Of a stretch of 64,000 nt of DNA, positions 46,951 through 55,873 are shown one piece after another. Position 1 is the first letter of the stretch, and each line of letters opens with the position of its first letter. The translations under genes and the position numbers were made by a program. The notes under the pieces were generated by a model. That model was not told where the DNA came from. It was given only the letters and a program-made list of their open reading frames with translations, and ran no database searches. Origin of the DNA: Winogradskyella sp. J14-2 (GTDB lineage: Bacteria > Bacteroidota > Bacteroidia > Flavobacteriales > Flavobacteriaceae); contig NZ_CP019388.1 of NCBI RefSeq assembly GCF_001971725.1, positions 1,178,001 to 1,242,000 of the forward strand, in the 5' to 3' direction.

Positions 46951-47379
46951 TTAACGGTTAAGGTTATGATAATAAAATGCCGGTAATAGAAAAATTAAGC
47001 CAATTGGTTGAATTAAGAATCGCCTGATATTAAAAAACAAATAGTAGTCTTCTTGTTTTGGGTTAATCACAAAATATAAAAAGGGAACTATCAGCAACAC
47101 ATAAGCGACTATGTATAACATGGCTGAAAATTTTATCATCACTTTATCATAAAAAATTAGGTACAAAATCCCTAGTGATACCAACGTATTGAGTAAAAAC
47201 CTAAGACTAGTAAAAACTACCAATTTAGCAACTTCGCGTCTTGGATTGTCTAAGTAAAGATAATCGTTTTCAAAAAAGGTAAGGTAAGGGTCGTAAAACA
47301 AGTAATCTTCAAAAGCTCTTATTGCTACTAAAACCAAGAACAACAAAACAACGCATATGTACCGAGTTAATTTAGGCAT
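46951..47379 (-). CDS. Exosortase F system-associated membrane protein
   Basis: The 142-residue protein has four predicted membrane helices (about 6-23, 50-75, 80-105 and 115-137), with a loop containing YLDNPRREVAK. It matches the small hydrophobic proteins found immediately after exosortase F in flavobacteria. The gene overlaps the exosortase by eight bases, which supports a functional pair. No catalytic residues are seen. It may position the substrate or stabilise the exosortase. Confidence 0.85.
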   Translation of the reverse strand: MPKLTRYICVVLLFLVLVAIRAFEDYLFYDPYLTFFENDYLYLDNPRREVAKLVVFTSLRFLLNTLVSLGILYLIFYDKVMIKFSAMLYIVAYVLLIVPFLYFVINPKQEDYYLFFNIRRFLIQPIGLIFLLPAFYYHNLNR

Positions 47380-47923
47380 TGGCTTTTACAGATTTAGAAA
47401 AACGATTAACCCAAAACATCCAAAGCAAGAACACTGTTCCATAAATTAGCATAGGAAAAATTATATTATGCAACACTTCTTTCCTCCAAGGATAATGGTA
47501 CAAGCCTGCAGATAAAATAACAATTCGTATTAGATTAAAAGCATACACAATAATACTGCCTGCAAAGCAGTAAAAAAATGTTGATTTAAATTTTCCTGCA
47601 AAGGCAACAATAAACGATAAAAACAAAATAATAATGCTCACTGCATTACAGCCTTCTATAACTCTGGCTACAAATTTTCCGTCAATAATTACCTTCATCG
47701 AAGCCTCATGAGGATGCGGTATAACTTTAGCCTCATAACCAATACTATTCAGCAAGGAGTTTGTCTGTCTAGCGACCAAGTTTGTCATATAATCTGGATA
47801 GTATTTAGAACCATCAGATAAATTAAGGTATAAATAATAACCTACTGTTAATACTCCATAAACCACTAAAAAGGTAATAATGAATCTTATAACCAGTTTA
47901 TATTTCGTTAAGAGTTCTTTCAA
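47372..47923 (-). CDS. xrtF: Exosortase family protein XrtF
   Basis: The 183-residue integral membrane protein carries the exosortase/archaeosortase triad: C92 in VIEGCNAVSI, R133 in FNLIRIVI and H152 in LHNIIFP. Membrane helices lie at about 10-32, 92-110, 113-137 and 153-175. This enzyme cleaves a C-terminal sorting signal on an exported substrate. The only start is a TTG at 47923, as no ATG precedes the signal anchor. No protein with a matching exosortase sorting signal is visible in this window. The gene is divergent from the GAF gene at 48015. Confidence 0.9.
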   Translation of the reverse strand: MKELLTKYKLVIRFIITFLVVYGVLTVGYYLYLNLSDGSKYYPDYMTNLVARQTNSLLNSIGYEAKVIPHPHEASMKVIIDGKFVARVIEGCNAVSIIILFLSFIVAFAGKFKSTFFYCFAGSIIVYAFNLIRIVILSAGLYHYPWRKEVLHNIIFPMLIYGTVFLLWMFWVNRFSKSVKANA

Positions 47924-47991
47924 ATGAAAATTATTTATTAGAGTGCTGTTAAATTTATGAAAACCCTAATTTAAAATTCAAGCTTTTAGAT

Positions 47992-47999
47992 ATTTTTGC
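47992..47999 (+). promoter_or_regulatory. Possible -7 element of the GAF gene
   Basis: TATTTTTG matches TAnnTTTG and lies 15 bases before the ATG at 48015. No clean -33 TTTG is seen at the expected distance. Confidence 0.45.
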
Positions 48000-48014
48000 C
48001 AAAAATTTGCAATT

Positions 48015-48488
48015 ATGACTTTTGAAACCCTAAAACCCGAAGTAAAATCAATAGTATCTAATACTAACTTTACTAAAAACGAGCGTCTATTAAAAATTTG
48101 CGAGCTTCTCGAAGCCAATGTAAACTATTACAATTGGGTTGGTTTCTATTTTAAAAATGGTGATAAACACGAATTAAAACTAGGGCCTTATGTTGGTGAG
48201 CCAACAGATCACACCATAATCCCTTTTGGAAAAGGCATTTGCGGACAAGTTGCTGTAAGTAATAAAAACTTTGTAGTGCCAGATGTGTCTGCGCAAGACA
48301 ATTATATAGCTTGTAGCATTACTGTAAAAGCTGAAATTGTAATTCCAATTTTTGTGAATGGAGAAAATATTGGGCAAATAGATATAGACTCTAATACTCC
48401 AGATCCTTTTACAGAGGATGATGAGCGTTTTTTAGAGTTTGTTTGCAAAGAAGTGGCTCGTCTAATCAATGATACCACTAACTACTAA
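48015..48488 (+). CDS. GAF-domain protein related to free-methionine-(R)-sulfoxide reductase
   Basis: The 157-residue single GAF domain matches the fRMsr family, with LLKICELLEANVNYYNWVGFY, then GKGICGQVA and YIACSITVKAEIVIPIF. C76 and C100 sit where the second recycling and the catalytic cysteines are found in characterised members. The first recycling cysteine is replaced by H66. The enzyme reduces free methionine sulfoxide using thioredoxin; loss of one cysteine may change recycling, not necessarily activity. It is cytoplasmic. It is divergent from xrtF and convergent with the ABC permease. Confidence 0.85.
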   Translation: MTFETLKPEVKSIVSNTNFTKNERLLKICELLEANVNYYNWVGFYFKNGDKHELKLGPYVGEPTDHTIIPFGKGICGQVAVSNKNFVVPDVSAQDNYIACSITVKAEIVIPIFVNGENIGQIDIDSNTPDPFTEDDERFLEFVCKEVARLINDTTNY

Positions 48489-48532
48489 CTTCTAACTTCT
48501 AACTTCTAACTTCTAACTTCTAACTTCTAACT
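48485..48532. repeat. Heptamer tandem repeat (CTAACTT)
   Basis: Six perfect copies of CTAACTT plus a six-base partial copy begin at the stop codon of the GAF gene and fill most of the gap to the stop of the convergent permease gene. Its period equals that of the repeat at 19707-19731, but the unit sequence differs. Confidence 0.95.
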
Positions 48533-48538
48533 AAAATA

Positions 48539-49792
48539 CTACATTCCTGTTCTAATGGCCTCAACAGGATCTAGTCGAGATGCCGAAATCGCAGGTATTA
48601 CTCCAGATATTAATCCTATAAACGTAGAAAGGGCAAAACCAAGGAACATGTTGCCAAAAGACAGCACAAACTCAAAGTCTTCACCTACTACTCCATTCAT
48701 AATTAAGGAGGTGATATAAACAAGAAAAAGACCAATTAAACCACCTACAACCGCTAAAATTACAGCTTCGAATAAAAATTGAAATAAAATAAAACGGTTT
48801 TTGGCTCCTAAAGATTTTTGAATTCCAATTAGGTTTGTTCGCTCTTTTACGCTTACAAACATAATATTTGCAATACCAAAACCACCAACTAAAAGTGAAA
48901 ACCCGCTTATTACCCATCCAACAAGATTAAGCGTACCAATAATAGCATCTACAAAAGACACCAAACCAGATAATTTGTTAATAAAAAAATCATCATCTTC
49001 ATCGGCTTTTAGCCCTCTGTAGGCTCTAAATTTTTGCTTTAATACACTCTCAAAAGCACCAATGTCAACACCTTTTTTTGGTTTTATAACTACTGCGCCT
49101 GGTAAACCATCTACACCTCCATTTCTAAATTGTCTCACAAAATTTGCAGGCACAAAACCTTTTACATCTGGCGAGTCACCGAATCCAGAGCCATATTTTT
49201 CTAGCACACCTATAACCGTTAATTTTCTACCGTAAACTCGCACCACTTTTCCAATTGGGTTAGACTGGCCAAACAGATTCTCAGCTAATTCGTAACCAAT
49301 AACAATAACAGGTGCACCTGTATCTGACTCTAGTTCTGAATAAAAACGTCCTTTGTCAATTTTTAAATCATCTATAGTATATATACCATGAGAGATGGGT
49401 GTAATTTCAATATTAGTCAGTGTTTCTGCTTGATATCGTATGGTTTCTCTTCCTCCAAAAATCACATAGGCAGACTCTTCAATGTCTGGTATATTACGTC
49501 TTACAAACTCATAATCATCATACTCTGTTTGCGGAAAGTTATCACGTTTCCAACGTGGCACATCAGTCGGCCCAAACGAATACTTAGTGAGGTACATGGT
49601 GTTTTTATCAAGACCAGATAGGTTTTCCTTAATGTTTTTATCTAATGAATCTACGGCAGCTAAAACAGCAATAATAGAGAAGATACCAACTGTAACGCCC
49701 AAAAGTGACAAAAAGGTACGCAACTTATTATTTCTGAGAGCATTTAACGCGAACGAAAAACTCTCTTTAAAAACTCTAAAATAGACAAGCAT
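48539..49792 (-). CDS. ABC transporter permease (MacB/FtsX type)
   Basis: The 417-residue protein has an N-terminal membrane helix (FLSLLGVTVGIFSIIAVLAAVDSL, about 27-50). A large periplasmic MacB-PCD domain follows (about 55-270), then three helices near 285-310, 335-365 and 380-405. The ending SRLDPVEAIRTGM is the standard FtsX-family tail. Such permeases work with a LolD/MacB-like ATPase, which is not adjacent here. The substrate may be a lipoprotein, peptide or small molecule. It is convergent with the GAF gene and divergent from purH. Confidence 0.93.
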   Translation of the reverse strand: MLVYFRVFKESFSFALNALRNNKLRTFLSLLGVTVGIFSIIAVLAAVDSLDKNIKENLSGLDKNTMYLTKYSFGPTDVPRWKRDNFPQTEYDDYEFVRRNIPDIEESAYVIFGGRETIRYQAETLTNIEITPISHGIYTIDDLKIDKGRFYSELESDTGAPVIVIGYELAENLFGQSNPIGKVVRVYGRKLTVIGVLEKYGSGFGDSPDVKGFVPANFVRQFRNGGVDGLPGAVVIKPKKGVDIGAFESVLKQKFRAYRGLKADEDDDFFINKLSGLVSFVDAIIGTLNLVGWVISGFSLLVGGFGIANIMFVSVKERTNLIGIQKSLGAKNRFILFQFLFEAVILAVVGGLIGLFLVYITSLIMNGVVGEDFEFVLSFGNMFLGFALSTFIGLISGVIPAISASRLDPVEAIRTGM

Positions 49793-49901
49793 GTGTTGGT
49801 TGTTTTAAAACAATTTAAAGATAGGACGTTTTCAACAATTTATTGTTACAAAAAACTTAAAGAAACTAATATAACCTCTAAGTTTATACTATTGTTTATT
49901 T

Positions 49902-49909
49902 TATTTTTG
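49902..49909 (+). promoter_or_regulatory. Possible -7 element of purH
   Basis: TATTTTTG is an exact TAnnTTTG and lies 26 bases before the purH ATG. The -33 element is not clear. No PurR-type or riboswitch structure is seen in this gap. Confidence 0.5.
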
Positions 49910-49935
49910 CAGCATCAAAATCACATCACAACATT

Positions 49936-51465
49936 ATGAGCAACAAAACCATAGCTTCGGCACTAATTTCGGTATTTAGTAAAGACGGATTAGAACCCAT
50001 TGTAAAAAAATTAAACGATCTCAACGTAACCATTTATTCAACTGGTGGAACGGAAAAATTCATCAAAGATTTAGGTGTCAATGTAGTACCTGTAGAAGAT
50101 GTTACGTCTTACCCTTCAATTTTGGGTGGTCGTGTTAAAACATTACATCCAAAAGTTTTTGGTGGTATTTTAAATCGTCAAAATCACGAAGGTGACGTTG
50201 CCGAACTTGCAGAATTTGAAATACCGCAAATAGATTTGGTCATTGTTGACTTATACCCTTTTGAAAAAACGGTAGCATCTGGAGCAAGCAATCAAGATAT
50301 TATTGAAAAAATTGATATTGGAGGTATTTCACTTATAAGAGCTGCCGCTAAAAACTATGCAGACGTTACTTGTGTTTCTTCTGTTAATGATTATGCCGAA
50401 TTTTTAGAGTTGTTAGAAACTAAAAATGGAGAAACATCTGAAGAAGACCGTAAGCGTTTTGCAACGAAAGCGTTTAATATATCTTCACATTATGACTCGG
50501 CTATTTTTAACTATTTCAATACAGATGAAAAAGAAACCGTTTTAAAAATCAGTGAAACAAAAGGAAAAGCACTACGCTATGGCGAAAACCCACACCAAAA
50601 AGGATTTTTCTTTGGTGATTTTGATGCGATGTTTACAAAACTTCATGGTAAAGAATTAAGCTACAACAACCTTTTAGACGTTGATGCTGCTGTAAATCTT
50701 ATCTTAGAATTTAAAGATGAAGATCCTACTTTCGCTATTTTAAAACACAATAATGCTTGTGGTTTTGCGCAAAGAGACACCATTTATAAAGCCTATGTAG
50801 ATGCTCTGGCTGGTGACCCTGTTTCTGCTTTTGGAGGTATTTTAATCTCAAATACAGAAATTGATAAAGCAACTGCAGAAGAAATTCATAAGTTATTCTG
50901 TGAGGTTGTTATTGCACCTTCATTTAGTGACGATGCTTTAGAGATTTTAAAAGGAAAGAAAAACAGAATTCTTTTAGTATTAAATGATACAGAGCTATCT
51001 GAAAAAACTGTTAGAACATGTTTAAATGGTATTTTAGTTCAAGACAAGGATAACAAAACTGACAGTTTTGAAGACTTAAAAACAGCGACAACAAAAGCAC
51101 CATCAGCAGCAGAACAAGAAGACTTAATTTTTGCTTCTAAACTTTGTAAGCATACTAAATCTAACACCATAGTTCTTGCTAAAAACAAACAACTGCTAGC
51201 AAGTGGAACTGGGCAAACCAGTCGTGTAGATGCCTTAAATCAAGCCATTCATAAAGCAAAATCTTTCAACTTTGATTTAGAAGGTGCCGTTATGGCAAGT
51301 GATGCATTTTTTCCTTTTCCAGATTGTGTAGAGATTGCAGACAACGCTGGTATTACTGCTGTAATTCAACCTGGAGGTTCAATAAAAGACGAATTAAGTA
51401 TCAATTATTGCAACAAAAATAATATTGCTATGGTCTTTACCGGAACACGTCATTTTAAACATTAA
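49936..51465 (+). CDS. purH: Bifunctional AICAR formyltransferase/IMP cyclohydrolase
   Basis: The 509-residue protein carries out the last two steps of IMP synthesis. The N-terminal MGS-like cyclohydrolase domain (about 1-145) opens with ASALISVFSKDGLEP and includes STGGTEKFI and HPKVFGGIL. The AICAR formyltransferase part covers about 146-509, with RYGENPHQKG, LKHNNACGFA, SDAFFPFPD and AVIQPGGS. Its length is close to E. coli PurH (529). It is monocistronic, with mreB 113 bases downstream and its own upstream -7-like element. Confidence 0.97.
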   Translation: MSNKTIASALISVFSKDGLEPIVKKLNDLNVTIYSTGGTEKFIKDLGVNVVPVEDVTSYPSILGGRVKTLHPKVFGGILNRQNHEGDVAELAEFEIPQIDLVIVDLYPFEKTVASGASNQDIIEKIDIGGISLIRAAAKNYADVTCVSSVNDYAEFLELLETKNGETSEEDRKRFATKAFNISSHYDSAIFNYFNTDEKETVLKISETKGKALRYGENPHQKGFFFGDFDAMFTKLHGKELSYNNLLDVDAAVNLILEFKDEDPTFAILKHNNACGFAQRDTIYKAYVDALAGDPVSAFGGILISNTEIDKATAEEIHKLFCEVVIAPSFSDDALEILKGKKNRILLVLNDTELSEKTVRTCLNGILVQDKDNKTDSFEDLKTATTKAPSAAEQEDLIFASKLCKHTKSNTIVLAKNKQLLASGTGQTSRVDALNQAIHKAKSFNFDLEGAVMASDAFFPFPDCVEIADNAGITAVIQPGGSIKDELSINYCNKNNIAMVFTGTRHFKH

Positions 51466-51517
51466 AAAATATATTGAGTTAAAACATCTATAAGGGCAGA
51501 AATACCGTATAATTTAT

Positions 51518-51547
51518 TACATTTACGCATGGTCATAAGCTTATGAC
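51518..51547 (+). promoter_or_regulatory. Possible control region of the mre operon: -7-like element and 16-base palindrome
   Basis: TACATTTA (51518-51525) is one base from TAnnTTTG. Seven bases later comes the perfect palindrome GTCATAAGCTTATGAC (51532-51547), at or just past the expected transcript start and 31 bases before the mreB ATG. It could be a protein-binding site; it is loop-less and not followed by a T-run, so it is not a terminator. Confidence 0.4.
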
Positions 51548-51578
51548 AAGAATAACCCAAATAATATTATAAACGCGC

Positions 51579-52607
51579 ATGGGATTTTTTGATTTCCTAA
51601 CGGAAGAAATAGCCATAGATTTAGGAACCGCAAACACACTAATTATACACAATGACAAAGTTGTTGTAGATAACCCTTCTATAGTAGCAAGAGACCGTAT
51701 TAGCAATAAGATAATTGCTGTTGGTAAAGAAGCCAACATGATGCAAGGTAAAACACACGAAAACATTAAAACAATTAGACCGCTAAAAGACGGAGTAATT
51801 GCAGATTTTGATGCCTCTGAGCAAATGATAAGTATGTTTATAAAAAACATACCTGCGCTTAAGAAAAAGTTTTTTAATCCTGCATTACGTATGGTTGTTT
51901 GTATACCTTCTGGTATTACTGAGGTTGAAATGCGAGCGGTAAAAGAATCTTGTGAGCGTGTTAATGGTAAAGAAGTATATCTTATCCATGAACCTATGGC
52001 AGCAGCAATTGGTATTGGTGTAGACATTATGCAACCAAAAGGTAATATGATTGTAGATATTGGTGGTGGTACTACCGAAATTGCAGTTATAGCATTAGGC
52101 GGTATCGTCTGCGATAAATCTGTAAAAGTCGCTGGTGATGTATTTACCAATGATATTATCTATTACATGCGTACGCAGCATAACTTGTATGTTGGAGATA
52201 GAACTGCTGAAAAAATTAAAATTCAAATTGGTGCTGCTACCGAAGATTTAGAATTACCACCAGAAGACATGAGTGTGCAAGGGCGTGACCTTTTAACAGG
52301 TAAGCCAAAACAGGTTCAAATTTCATATAGAGAGATTGCTAAAGCATTAGATAAATCCATCTTAAGAATAGAAGATTCTGTAATGGAAACGCTATCACAA
52401 ACACCTCCCGAATTGGCAGCTGATATATACAACACAGGTATTTATCTTGCTGGTGGAGGTTCTATGTTACGAGGATTAGACAAGCGTCTATCACAAAAAA
52501 CAGACTTACCAGTTTATATCGCAGAAGATCCCTTAAGAGCAGTAGTAAGAGGTACAGGTATTGTACTAAAAAACTTAGCTAAATACAAAAGCGTATTGAT
52601 AAAGTAA
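51579..52607 (+). CDS. mreB: Rod-shape protein MreB
   Basis: The 342-residue bacterial actin has phosphate-1 DLGTANTLI near 16-24, phosphate-2 MIVDIGGGTTEIAV near 161-174, and the adenosine motif AGGGSMLRG near 289-297. It forms membrane-bound filaments that guide lateral wall synthesis. It is the first gene of mreB-mreC-mreD-mrdA-rodA, with 11 bases to mreC. Its presence indicates rod-shaped cells. Confidence 0.98.
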   Translation: MGFFDFLTEEIAIDLGTANTLIIHNDKVVVDNPSIVARDRISNKIIAVGKEANMMQGKTHENIKTIRPLKDGVIADFDASEQMISMFIKNIPALKKKFFNPALRMVVCIPSGITEVEMRAVKESCERVNGKEVYLIHEPMAAAIGIGVDIMQPKGNMIVDIGGGTTEIAVIALGGIVCDKSVKVAGDVFTNDIIYYMRTQHNLYVGDRTAEKIKIQIGAATEDLELPPEDMSVQGRDLLTGKPKQVQISYREIAKALDKSILRIEDSVMETLSQTPPELAADIYNTGIYLAGGGSMLRGLDKRLSQKTDLPVYIAEDPLRAVVRGTGIVLKNLAKYKSVLIK

Positions 52608-52618
52608 AAGGCAAATAA

Positions 52619-53440
52619 ATGCAACAAATCATTAATTTTGTTATTAGAAACAAAACCTTTCTGTTGTTTTTATTGCTTTTTAGTATAGGTTTAGCACTTA
52701 CTATCCAATCACATTCTTACCATAGAAGCAAATTTATAAACTCTGCGAACGCTTTATCTGGTGGTGTTTACGGCACTGTAAATTCAATAGACAAATACTT
52801 TGATTTAGAGCAAGAAAATAAAATCCTAGCAGAAGAGAATAGACGTTTAAGAGAACAACTTTTTAATTCTGTAAACTCGGAAAGCAATACCGTTATTGAC
52901 ACTTTAATTTATAAGGAAAATTACAGAATAACTATAGCAGATGTTTATAAAAACAGTTACTCCTTAACTAATAACTATCTCACAATTAATAAAGGCAAGA
53001 ATGATAGCATAAAGCAAGATCTTGGAGTAATCACATCAAGAGGAATAGTAGGCATTATTAATAATACTTCAAAAAATTATGCCACTGTCCTTTCTATTTT
53101 AAGCAAAAAAAGTAGAATTAACGCTAAATTAAAAAACTCAAACCACATAGGCTCATTAACCTGGAACGGAAAGTCCCCAGAATTTGTGCAACTCATAGAC
53201 GTATCTAAGTTTGCACCTGTAAAAAAAGGTGACACCATTGTTACAGGTGGGCAATCTTCTATTTTCCCAAAAGGAATCAATATAGGACGTATTGAAAATT
53301 TTGAAACTGACATTAGCGGAGACACTTACACCATACAAGTAAAATTGTTCAATGACATGACTAATATAGGAACAATTTATATTCTAGAAAACCGAGATAG
53401 AAATGAAATTTTAAACCTGCAAAACAACAGTAATGAGTAG
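52619..53440 (+). CDS. mreC: Rod-shape-determining protein MreC
   Basis: The 273-residue protein has one N-terminal membrane helix (about 13-31), a coiled coil (LEQENKILAEENRRLREQL, about 63-81), and the periplasmic two-barrel domain (about 105-265, with SRGIVGIINNTSKNYATV and GDTIVTGGQSSIFPKG). It links MreB filaments to the wall synthases. Its end overlaps mreD by eight bases. Confidence 0.96.
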   Translation: MQQIINFVIRNKTFLLFLLLFSIGLALTIQSHSYHRSKFINSANALSGGVYGTVNSIDKYFDLEQENKILAEENRRLREQLFNSVNSESNTVIDTLIYKENYRITIADVYKNSYSLTNNYLTINKGKNDSIKQDLGVITSRGIVGIINNTSKNYATVLSILSKKSRINAKLKNSNHIGSLTWNGKSPEFVQLIDVSKFAPVKKGDTIVTGGQSSIFPKGINIGRIENFETDISGDTYTIQVKLFNDMTNIGTIYILENRDRNEILNLQNNSNE

Positions 53441-53939
53441 TGTTCTTGGTGTAAATAGTATTCGTTTTGTTGTATTGCTTTTAGTACAGGTCATTATATG
53501 TAGTCATATAAATTTTTTAGGTTACATCAATCCTTATGTATATATTATTTTCATCTTTCTATTTCCTATAAGAGAAGAACGCCTCATATTGCTCATAACC
53601 AGTTTTCTTTTAGGCATGTTAGTAGACATGTTCTTAGATTCTGGTGGTGTACATGCTGCTGCATCAGTGCTTTTAGCATATGCAAGACCGATTTTCTTAA
53701 AAACCTCATTTGGTATGCTCTACGAACATCAAAGCATTAAATTTAGCAATACCGAACTTGGAAGTTTAATCACGTACATCACACTTGGTACTTTAACCCA
53801 TCACCTCATTCTATTTTCGCTTGAAGTTTTTAACATCTCTAGCACACTTTTAATCTTGAAAAAAACGTTATTCTCTAGTATTTTTACTATAATACTTTGT
53901 ATCCTGATTGTAATGCTATTTAGTCGAAACAAAAAATGA
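53433..53939 (+). CDS. mreD: Rod-shape-determining protein MreD
   Basis: The 168-residue protein is almost wholly hydrophobic, with five or six membrane helices. It has LINPYVYIIFIFLFP-like text (GYINPYVYIIFIFLFPIREE region) and LGMLVDMFLDSGGVHAAAS, the recognisable MreD core. It overlaps mreC by eight bases and mrdA by four (ATGA), so the genes are translationally coupled. Confidence 0.93.
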   Translation: MSSVLGVNSIRFVVLLLVQVIICSHINFLGYINPYVYIIFIFLFPIREERLILLITSFLLGMLVDMFLDSGGVHAAASVLLAYARPIFLKTSFGMLYEHQSIKFSNTELGSLITYITLGTLTHHLILFSLEVFNISSTLLILKKTLFSSIFTIILCILIVMLFSRNKK

Positions 53940-55873
53940 GAAAACTTTTACTCCTAACAGCTGTTATCCTTGTTGGTCTTATTTTTATAGCGCGTCTATT
54001 TTATCTACAAGTGTATGGCGGCTACGACTATAATATTTTTGAAGATACGGCTATTAAGCCAGAATACACCTACCCAAAACGCGGTTACGTCTACGATAGA
54101 AATGGAAAATTGCTAGTGGCCAATCAACCATCCTACGATGTTATGGTTATTCCGCGTGAGGTAGAGCCGCTAGATTCTCTCGAACTTATCGAGTTTTGTA
54201 ATCTCTTAAAAATAACCAAAGAAGATTATGATAAAAAATTAGAACGTGCCAAAAACTACTCGCCGAGACTACCATCTCCTTTTGTACCACAGCTATCAAA
54301 GTCCGACTATGCTGTATTACAAGAAAAAATGAGAAAATATGTAGGTTTTTATATCCAAAAACGATCCCTAAGGTCTTATCAAACCACAATCGGCGCCAAC
54401 GTTTTAGGTGACATTGGTGAAGTTAATAGAAGTATTATAAAACAACAACCTTATTACAGATTAGGAGATTTAATCGGTAAACAAGGAGTTGAGCAATCTT
54501 ACGAAGAAATACTTCGTGGAACAAAAGGGATAAAATTTATTCAAAAAGACAGATTCAATAAAAATATTGGAGCTTTTCGAGAAGGACAATTAGACACCTT
54601 ACCAGTACCAGGCAAAGACATTACAATTACTATAGATTCAGAATTACAGGCTTATGGTGAACTTCTCATGAAACATAAGCGAGGTGGTATTGTTGCTATA
54701 GAACCCAGTAGTGGCGAAATTTTGGCCATGGTTACAGGGCCTAGTTATAACCCAAATCTTTTGGTTGGAAGAAACCGATCTAAAAATTATACAAAACTGC
54801 ACTATGACAGTATTGCAAAGCCTTTGTTTGATAGAGGCCTACTAGCGCAGTATCCTCCTGGTTCGCCGTTTAAGGTTATTAATGCACTTATAGGCTTACA
54901 AGAGGGTGTAGTGGATGAGCACGATAAATTTAGCTGTAGAATGGGCTATTATTATGGTGGCAGACGTTTAACGGGCTGCCATCACCATAGAAGTCCGGTT
55001 GACATGAATATGGGAATAGCTCAATCTTGCAATGCCTATTTTGTAAATGTATACAGACGTATTATTGATAAATACGATGATGCAGGTGAGGGTATGAATA
55101 AATGGGCAAAACACGCAAAAAGTTTTGGCCTAGGTGATTTTTTAAATAACGACTTATCAGTGGGTAGACCAGGCCGAATACCAGATGGTAATTATTACGA
55201 CAGAGCTTATGGTGATAATCGTTGGGGTTCTACATATATAGTATCTAATGCTATTGGTCAAGGTGAAGTTGAAGCTACACCAATTCAGTTAGCCAATATG
55301 GCTGCTGCTATAGGAAATCGTGGCTATTATTACACGCCACACATTATTAAAAGTATTGAAGGTGATACTATTCCTTCAAAATTTACAACTCCTAAGTACA
55401 CCTCTGTAGATAAAAAACATTTTGAACCTGTAATTGAAGGCATGTTCGATGTTTATAACGATGGCACTGCCAAAGCTTTAAAAGTTGATGGAATTGAAAT
55501 CTGTGGAAAAACTGGTACTGCCGAAAATTTTGCGATAATTGATGGTAAAAAAACCCAATTAACGGATCATTCTATTTTTGTTGCTTTTGCCCCTAAAGAT
55601 AATCCTAAAATCGCCATTGCTGTTTTTGTTGAAAACGGATATTGGGGAAGTCGTTTTGCAGGGCGAATGGCCAGTTTAATGATTGAAAAATATATTAAAG
55701 GCAATATCACAAGAACCGATTTAGAAAATTGGATACTAACACATAGTCTTGAGAATGAATATGCAAAGCCTTTGTCTGGTAAGCCCTTTAAAATAAATGG
55801 AGAAACAACACTTCAGGTTATAGATAATTATGCTATGGAGTCCGAGAACGATGAGACCTTAAAAAGTAATTAA
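53936..55873 (+). CDS. mrdA: Penicillin-binding protein 2
   Basis: The 645-residue class B transpeptidase has one N-terminal membrane helix (about 4-22). The dimerisation domain opens with KRGYVYDRNGKLLVANQPSYDV. The catalytic motifs are SPFK (SxxK, in QYPPGSPFK), SCN (SxN, in AQSCNAYF) and KTGT (in CGKTGTAEN). It cross-links peptidoglycan during elongation with RodA. A cysteine in the SxN motif position is normal. Its stop overlaps the rodA start by one base (TAATG). Confidence 0.97.
   Translation: MRKLLLLTAVILVGLIFIARLFYLQVYGGYDYNIFEDTAIKPEYTYPKRGYVYDRNGKLLVANQPSYDVMVIPREVEPLDSLELIEFCNLLKITKEDYDKKLERAKNYSPRLPSPFVPQLSKSDYAVLQEKMRKYVGFYIQKRSLRSYQTTIGANVLGDIGEVNRSIIKQQPYYRLGDLIGKQGVEQSYEEILRGTKGIKFIQKDRFNKNIGAFREGQLDTLPVPGKDITITIDSELQAYGELLMKHKRGGIVAIEPSSGEILAMVTGPSYNPNLLVGRNRSKNYTKLHYDSIAKPLFDRGLLAQYPPGSPFKVINALIGLQEGVVDEHDKFSCRMGYYYGGRRLTGCHHHRSPVDMNMGIAQSCNAYFVNVYRRIIDKYDDAGEGMNKWAKHAKSFGLGDFLNNDLSVGRPGRIPDGNYYDRAYGDNRWGSTYIVSNAIGQGEVEATPIQLANMAAAIGNRGYYYTPHIIKSIEGDTIPSKFTTPKYTSVDKKHFEPVIEGMFDVYNDGTAKALKVDGIEICGKTGTAENFAIIDGKKTQLTDHSIFVAFAPKDNPKIAIAVFVENGYWGSRFAGRMASLMIEKYIKGNITRTDLENWILTHSLENEYAKPLSGKPFKINGETTLQVIDNYAMESENDETLKSN

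Noticed and set aside
51533-52150. A 205-residue frame antisense to mreB
   Set aside because: It is wholly inside mreB on the other strand, with no start signal and a composition typical of a shadow frame.
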